NCBI GenBank assembly: GCA_018702715.1
Contig: JABIYQ010000336.1
Span: 1 to 10,435, forward strand
DNA: 10,435 bases
Direction of reading: 5' to 3'
From: Desulfobacula sp.
Lineage (GTDB): Bacteria > Desulfobacterota > Desulfobacteria > Desulfobacterales > Desulfobacteraceae
Part shown: positions 6,718 through 10,435 of the stretch, one piece after another
Position numbering within the stretch: position 1 is the first letter of the stretch
How the letters are laid out: the number at the start of each line of letters is the position of its first letter
Made by a program: the position numbers and the translations under genes
Notes under the pieces: generated by a model
What the model was told of the DNA's origin: nothing
The model's database searches: none
Seen by the model: the letters and a program-made list of their open reading frames with translations, nothing else

Positions 6718-7740
6718 CTAAGGCTGATCAAGATTTCGTATCCAGGATGAATCCAGATAATCAATGCTTTTGAGCCGTTTTTCAATAACCTTTTTTTTCG
6801 CCATGAAATTGTTCATCTGTTTCCAGGAACCATGCAGGGAGTTAAGGCCTGATCCATAGGAAAAAGCAGTAAGATTATCTTGCAGATCCAATAGCTTATC
6901 CAGTTGTGCAATGGTTTGAACCTCCTGGATCGTTTTGTTGTACATGTTTGCAATAATGGTAAATGCCGGGTCTGGGTTTTCTTTGATAAATTGTGTGGTT
7001 TTATGCCAGACCCTGACATAGGCCTGCACATCCCCGGGTCTTTCCTGGATGAAACGGCGATGGAAAACATTGCCGTTTGGAGACATGCCGGGAATTTGAG
7101 AGGTGTCAATGAGTTTTATGCCCTTTTCTTTTTCCACGGCCTCACTCACAAAGGGTTCCCATGTAATTATGGCATCCACCTTGTTTTCTGCAAATGCCCT
7201 GACCATTTTCTCGGCATGCATATTGACCTTGATCACCTCCCTGGACGAAAGTCCCTGGTTTTCTAAGAAAATATCCAGTTCATATTCCAGATAAGTCCCC
7301 AGGGCTACGGCTATTTTTTTGCCTTTAAGCTCATGTATGGTTTCGATTCCCGGCCTTGCCACGATCGCCTCCACTCCTGATGAGTTATCTGGATTCAGGA
7401 TAAAAACAAGATCCCGGTTCTGGCTGAGATAGATGATATAATCAAACAGGGAAAAATTGTTTTGATCCATTCTGCCTTCAACCATATTGTCCAGGGATAC
7501 AAAATAATCAGTATCCGTAAAAATGACCTCGACATTTAAGCCTGCCTCTTTGAACCAGCCCTTTTTTTCTGCAATTAAAACCCAGAATGATCCGGGCCAG
7601 TATGCCCCGGCGATTTTCATGGGCAACCCGGAAAGTGGATGACCATTTTGCTCCTTTGGGGTCTTTTGAAGCCCGCTAAACGCTAAAATGGCTATAGCAG
7701 CCATAATCAGGATGAATATGATCATTTTGTTTTTAACCAC
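6718..7740 (-). CDS. Orphan ABC-type substrate-binding protein, NMT1/THI5/SsuA-like
   Basis: The product has 340 residues. An N-terminal hydrophobic segment (about 6-22) acts as a signal peptide or membrane anchor. No lipobox cysteine is visible, so it is probably not a lipoprotein. The mature part follows the type II binding-protein pattern of the NMT1/THI5/SsuA group: IAGAYWPGSFWVLIAEKKGWF (43-63), ELKGKKIAVALGTYLEYELD (137-156) and KVDAIITWEPFVSEA (187-201). Known relatives bind sulfonates, nitrate, taurine, pyrimidine precursors or aromatic acids, and the substrate cannot be read from the sequence. No permease or ATPase gene is next to it; it lies between two kinase genes, so a sensory role is more likely than uptake. 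The start is GTG with GGAGG 9 nt upstream; the internal ATG at codon 6 is a weaker choice. Confidence 0.88.
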   Translation of the reverse strand: MVKNKMIIFILIMAAIAILAFSGLQKTPKEQNGHPLSGLPMKIAGAYWPGSFWVLIAEKKGWFKEAGLNVEVIFTDTDYFVSLDNMVEGRMDQNNFSLFDYIIYLSQNRDLVFILNPDNSSGVEAIVARPGIETIHELKGKKIAVALGTYLEYELDIFLENQGLSSREVIKVNMHAEKMVRAFAENKVDAIITWEPFVSEAVEKEKGIKLIDTSQIPGMSPNGNVFHRRFIQERPGDVQAYVRVWHKTTQFIKENPDPAFTIIANMYNKTIQEVQTIAQLDKLLDLQDNLTAFSYGSGLNSLHGSWKQMNNFMAKKKVIEKRLKSIDYLDSSWIRNLDQP

Positions 7741-7749
7741 TTTAAAATA

Positions 7750-7754
7750 CCTCC
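7750..7754 (-). promoter_or_regulatory. Shine-Dalgarno sequence deciding the GTG start of the binding protein
   Basis: GGAGG on the minus strand is 9 nt before GTG at 7740, but 24 nt before the first in-frame ATG (codon 6). This favours the GTG start and keeps a positively charged n-region (MVKNK) before the hydrophobic signal segment. Confidence 0.6.
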
Positions 7755-7797
7755 GGTTTTATTAATCAGGTTAACGGCATTTGCAGCAGACAGCCCA

Positions 7798-8949
7798 TCA
7801 ATGCCAGTAAGGCTCACAATCTGCAAGGGGAAACCATAAGGTAAACCAGGTGCCTTGTCCCAAAGTACTTTTGACTTCAATGGTACCCTGATGTTCTTCC
7901 ACCATCTTTTTGACAACACTCATCCCCAGACCTGTCCCATGTTTTTTGGTTGTAAAATAGGGTGTAAAAATGTTGTCCATATGATCCGGGGCAATACCCG
8001 TGCCGTTGTCTTGGAGCTGTACCTTAATCTGTGTCAGGCTGATGTGGATCAGGATGTTAAGACTTGATAATTTTTCAGATGAGTTGCCCATGGCTTCTAC
8101 TGCATTGAGGATCAGGTTTTTAAATACCTGTTCAATACTGAATTGATCCCCAAAAACAAGGCAATCCTGTGTTGTCCATTCCGTCACAAGCTCAATATTC
8201 TTAATTTCCAGCAAAGGCTCAAACATGAGGATGCAGTTTAATACAATATCTTTTATATCAAATCTCTCATGTCTGTAATAAACCGTTTTTTCAATGGCCA
8301 TTATCTTTTCATTAATGGTGCTTATGCTTGCCGTTGCCCTGATTATTCCTTCTAAATAATGATGAATGCTCATTTTATTATCCAGACTGGACATGGCCAT
8401 TTTCGCATTGGCATTGATCACGGTGAGCGGGTTGTTGATCTGGTGGACAAACATGGATAAAGACGGGGAAGATAACATCGTCTCATTTTCCATTGAAATA
8501 GATGAATTTATCGCGGGTACGATGGATATTTTTTGATAATCCGCCAGCATCTCCTGTAATTTTTTCTCATTTTGTTCCTGTTTCAGGGCCCGTTTGTTAA
8601 GACCCTGGTTTATGGCGTTTTCCACACAGGAAATATAAAGGGGCTTTATCAAATAATCGCTGACTTCAAGGCGGATGGCTTCAATGGAACTTTTAAGACT
8701 TTTATTGCCCGTAATCACAATGGGGATGATATCAGGTGAAATAAGCTTCATATTCCTGATAACCTCAAACCCATCCATATCCGGAAGGCCTAAATCTGCC
8801 AGAAGAACATCATAGGTTTTCTTTTTTCCCAGCATGATCCCCGTTTTTCCATCCTGGACCAGATCCACTTGTGAATCCTTTAACGATATCCCCATGGATA
8901 ATGCTTTGCGTATGGCATCATCATCCTCAACAACTAATATATTGATCAT
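7798..8949 (-). CDS. Soluble receiver-histidine kinase hybrid with an HQINNPL phosphoacceptor motif
   Basis: The product has 383 residues and no membrane helix. The N-terminal receiver (about 3-116) has E8, D9 and D10 (VVEDDD), phosphoacceptor D52 (LLADLGLPDMDG), T80 and K102. A linker (about 118-160) leads to a shortened dimerisation region with H169 in FVHQINNPLTVI. HATPase_c has N278/N282 (KNLILNAVEAM), G1 DNGTGI at 314-319, F box TPYFTTK and G2 GTGLGM at 338-343. In most kinases the residue after the phosphoacceptor His is Glu; here it is Gln, which may alter kinase or phosphatase activity. The gene is the first of the run: GGGGAG lies 6 nt before the ATG, and a sigma-54-like promoter stands about 60 bp upstream. 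It ends 57 bp before the binding-protein gene. It resembles regulators that receive phosphate on their own receiver and then control a partner. Confidence 0.92.
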   Translation of the reverse strand: MINILVVEDDDAIRKALSMGISLKDSQVDLVQDGKTGIMLGKKKTYDVLLADLGLPDMDGFEVIRNMKLISPDIIPIVITGNKSLKSSIEAIRLEVSDYLIKPLYISCVENAINQGLNKRALKQEQNEKKLQEMLADYQKISIVPAINSSISMENETMLSSPSLSMFVHQINNPLTVINANAKMAMSSLDNKMSIHHYLEGIIRATASISTINEKIMAIEKTVYYRHERFDIKDIVLNCILMFEPLLEIKNIELVTEWTTQDCLVFGDQFSIEQVFKNLILNAVEAMGNSSEKLSSLNILIHISLTQIKVQLQDNGTGIAPDHMDNIFTPYFTTKKHGTGLGMSVVKKMVEEHQGTIEVKSTLGQGTWFTLWFPLADCEPYWH

Positions 8950-9008
8950 TGTTTTCTCCCCAGGGTTTAAAGACTTAGTTGGGTATTCATCCTTGAATCT
9001 ATTAGAAT

Positions 9009-9024
9009 AGCAACTATCATGCCC
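9009..9024 (-). promoter_or_regulatory. Putative sigma-54 (RpoN) -24/-12 promoter of the signalling operon
   Basis: The minus strand reads GGGCATGATAGTTGCT, compared with the known consensus TGGCAC-N5-TTGCW. The invariant GG (9023-9022) and GC (9011-9010) are separated by exactly 10 bp, and CA and TTGCT match. The mismatches are the first base and C to T in the -24 element. Transcription would start near 8998 and give a leader of about 49 nt before the first kinase gene. No good sigma-70 promoter with correct spacing was seen in the gap. Confidence 0.55.
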
Positions 9025-9102
9025 AGGGGTCTTAAGGTTATATTTTTAATGGATGTATTGAAAAATCAAAGCCTTATAATTTGTAATGCTGTTTTTAAGA
9101 GA

Positions 9103-9115
9103 TGTGATTTTCACA
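9103..9115. promoter_or_regulatory. Perfect palindrome TGTGA-TTT-TCACA, possible activator site
   Basis: Two 5-bp arms separated by 3 bp form a perfect inverted repeat about 110 bp upstream of the predicted transcription start. CRP-family sites have the same half-sites with a 6-bp spacer, so this is not a standard CRP site. The position suits an enhancer-binding protein for sigma-54. It is a candidate only. Confidence 0.35.
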
Positions 9116-9160
9116 ATAAACTGAGAAAAATTATCAACTGCTGATAATTTTTATTATTGT
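9113..9160. repeat. Nested inverted repeat with 11-bp perfect arms
   Basis: The inner arms AAAAATTATCA (9126-9136) and TGATAATTTTT (9142-9152) are perfect complements around the 5-nt loop ACTGC. Outer arms ACAATAA (9113-9119) and TTATTGT (9154-9160) extend the symmetry with an uneven bulge. The A-run and T-run at its ends could make it a weak two-way terminator for the ATPase gene. TTATCA-N5-TGATAA could equally be an operator or enhancer site about 140 bp upstream of the predicted sigma-54 start. Confidence 0.5.
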
Positions 9161-9293
9161 AGAGGGTTTTGAATGTTCTTTCAAAAGGCGGAAAAAATAA
9201 TTATTCTGATCTTTAAACGGGACAGAGCCATTTCAATGGTTTTGGCAGATTTTCAAAAACTGAATCTACCTATCACATAAATTTATGGGACTT

Positions 9294-10433
9294 TTAAGGG
9301 AGCTTAAGTTCCTTGCAGAAAGTTTCCACGGGAAGTACTCTTATCCCATTTTTTTTATAATCTTTTGTACCCTGGTGTACCTGGTAAAAATCAGGTATCT
9401 GTGTCCTTTCCTTGAAATAAAAAATAGCAGGATTTATACTCTTTTCCCCGGTTTTGCACTCCACTGCAAACTTGGGAACACCTTCTTTTAATACAACAAA
9501 ATCAATTTCTCGTTTGTCAGTATCCCTTAAAAATCGCAATTCCATGGAAAACCCTTCTGTGTCTTCGATAAAATTACAATACTTTAAAAGGTGTGAGGCA
9601 ATAAAATTTTCAAACTTTGGGCCATTATCAGGCAGTAGTGACCAGTCCCATAAGTACAGTTTCTGCTCTTTTTTAACGGCACGTACTTTTGGGGGACCAT
9701 ATGGAGGAATTCTAAAACAATAATACATTCTTTCAAATATTATCAGCCACCTTTCAGCTGTTTCATGGGCAACCTGAAGCATTTCTTTGATATTTTTTAC
9801 AGACAGCGGTGAACCAACGCGATTGGGAAGCTCCCGGGCAAGCAATTCAAGCAGGCTGATCTCTTTTATATTTTCAAGGTCCCTTATATCTTCATAAATA
9901 ACCCGCTGAAGTCTTTCCCTTTGCCACCTTCTCCAGAATTTTTCCTCTGCTCTTAATAAGGGTTCAGGAAAACCGCCAAATTTCAACAAAATTTCAAAAT
10001 CTTTTTTACCAGGGTCAGGATTCAATTCTGTAAGGGAAAACGGGTGCAAACGATAGTAATGGTATCTTCCCTGTAAAGAATCCCCGCCTTTTCTGTAATG
10101 ATCCAGCCTTGCCGAGCCTGTGATAATAAATGATATCTCAGATTTATTGGTATCGTAAAAACCTTTTATAAGATTACGCCATCTGGCAAATTTATGAATT
10201 TCATCTATAACTATGCATTTTTCCTTTGATGGCAATTCTCCTTTTAGCAGTAAAGGTCTTATTGAAATATCATCCCAGTTAAGGTATGCAGGCTGGCTTT
10301 CACTGGGCTTGGGTAAAAATGTCAGGGCAAAAGTAGTTTTTCCTACCTGTCTTGGCCCTCCAATAAAAACCATTCTGGTTTCAAGATCATTTGCCACATG
10401 ATTTTTAATATATCTTTGTTTGATTTTTCCCAC
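9294..10433 (-). CDS. AAA_14/DUF4143-family ATPase (5' end at window edge)
   Basis: 379 codons can be read from a GTG at 10433, two bases from the right edge. Whether this GTG or a codon outside the window is the true start cannot be decided, but RYIKNHVANDLETRMVFIGG is close to the usual beginning of this family, so little is missing. Walker A is GGPRQVGKTT (25-34), Walker B CIVIDEIHK (73-81), and a sensor-1-like ITGSARLD (104-111) follows. The C-terminal DUF4143 part ends in a PD-(D/E)XK-like pattern: REIDFVV with D311, then AVECKTGE with E325 and K327. Such proteins are common in bacteria and archaea, often in accessory DNA; their biological role is poorly known. It ends 344 bp before the signalling operon and shows no functional link to it. 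Confidence 0.88.
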   Translation of the reverse strand: MGKIKQRYIKNHVANDLETRMVFIGGPRQVGKTTFALTFLPKPSESQPAYLNWDDISIRPLLLKGELPSKEKCIVIDEIHKFARWRNLIKGFYDTNKSEISFIITGSARLDHYRKGGDSLQGRYHYYRLHPFSLTELNPDPGKKDFEILLKFGGFPEPLLRAEEKFWRRWQRERLQRVIYEDIRDLENIKEISLLELLARELPNRVGSPLSVKNIKEMLQVAHETAERWLIIFERMYYCFRIPPYGPPKVRAVKKEQKLYLWDWSLLPDNGPKFENFIASHLLKYCNFIEDTEGFSMELRFLRDTDKREIDFVVLKEGVPKFAVECKTGEKSINPAIFYFKERTQIPDFYQVHQGTKDYKKNGIRVLPVETFCKELKLP

Positions 10434-10435
10434 AG

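Larger units (their letters stand above)
8950..9293. other. Intergenic control region between the ATPase gene and the signalling operon
   Basis: This is 344 bp of AT-rich, non-coding DNA, the only gap over 100 bp in the window. No convincing ORF starts with a ribosome binding site here. It contains the leader of the signalling operon, a sigma-54-type promoter (9009-9024), two inverted repeats (9103-9115 and 9113-9160) and the region just after the ATPase stop codon. No GC-rich hairpin with a T-tract was found after the ATPase gene on its strand. Confidence 0.7.

Noticed and set aside
7722..7919. Minus-strand 65-codon frame overlapping the end of the first kinase gene and the start of the binding-protein gene
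   Set aside because: It is out of frame with the kinase's conserved ATP-binding end (GTWFTLWFPL), has no ribosome binding site fit and no recognisable domain.
9228..9239. CCATT-TC-AATGG inverted repeat as terminator of the ATPase gene
   Set aside because: The arms are only 5 bp with a 2-nt loop, too tight for a hairpin, and no T-tract follows on the minus strand.
9294..10433. ATPase as part of a defence or toxin-antitoxin pair
   Set aside because: No partner gene of that kind is visible in the window, and DUF4143 ATPases occur alone in many genomes; the upstream side is outside the window.

Overview
The window looks like a piece of a Desulfobacterota chromosome, most likely a Desulfobacteraceae-type sulfate reducer. 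This is inference: it rests on moderate GC content, many multi-domain hybrid histidine kinases, an NMT1/THI5-type binding protein beside sensor kinases, a sigma-54-type promoter, and short ATTGAAN and CTTTGCGC repeats. No 16S or other marker is present. All eight genes lie on the minus strand, so transcription runs from right to left.

Right edge (9294-10433): an ATPase of the AAA_14/DUF4143 family, probably a separate transcription unit. Positions 8950-9293 form the only long non-coding stretch. It holds a near-consensus sigma-54 -24/-12 element (9009-9024) and, 80-145 bp further upstream, two inverted repeats placed where an enhancer-binding activator could bind.

Positions 8949 down to 1: a compact run of seven signalling genes with gaps of 72 bp or less and one 4-bp overlap. 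In transcription order they are a soluble REC-histidine kinase (7798-8949), an orphan SsuA/NMT1-like periplasmic binding protein (6718-7740), a membrane kinase with an extracytoplasmic Cache-like sensor and HAMP (4693-6645), a REC-coiled-coil-kinase hybrid (3253-4650), a CHASE3-kinase-REC hybrid (1283-3256), a single-domain DivK/Spo0F-like receiver (888-1268) and a REC-HD-GYP protein running off the left edge (1-862).

Taken together the cluster resembles a multi-input phosphorelay. A small-molecule ligand may be sensed by the binding protein and/or the Cache domain, and CHASE3 may add a second input. Phosphoryl groups could then pass through several receivers to an HD-GYP cyclic-di-GMP phosphodiesterase, the only clear output module. 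No HPt domain, DNA-binding response regulator or ABC permease/ATPase is visible in the window.

The most unusual structure is a pair of related in-frame repeat insertions at the same place, the beta-hairpin before the ATP-binding G1 motif, in the two neighbouring kinases 1283-3256 and 3253-4650. Each insertion has a 7-bp ATTGAAN array (21 bp or 7 residues per three units), three CTTTGCGC octamers and a GKGAG(D/E)NVSRKGAKAQSK peptide. A third heptamer array, in the opposite orientation, supplies the last codons and stop of the third kinase (4693-6645).
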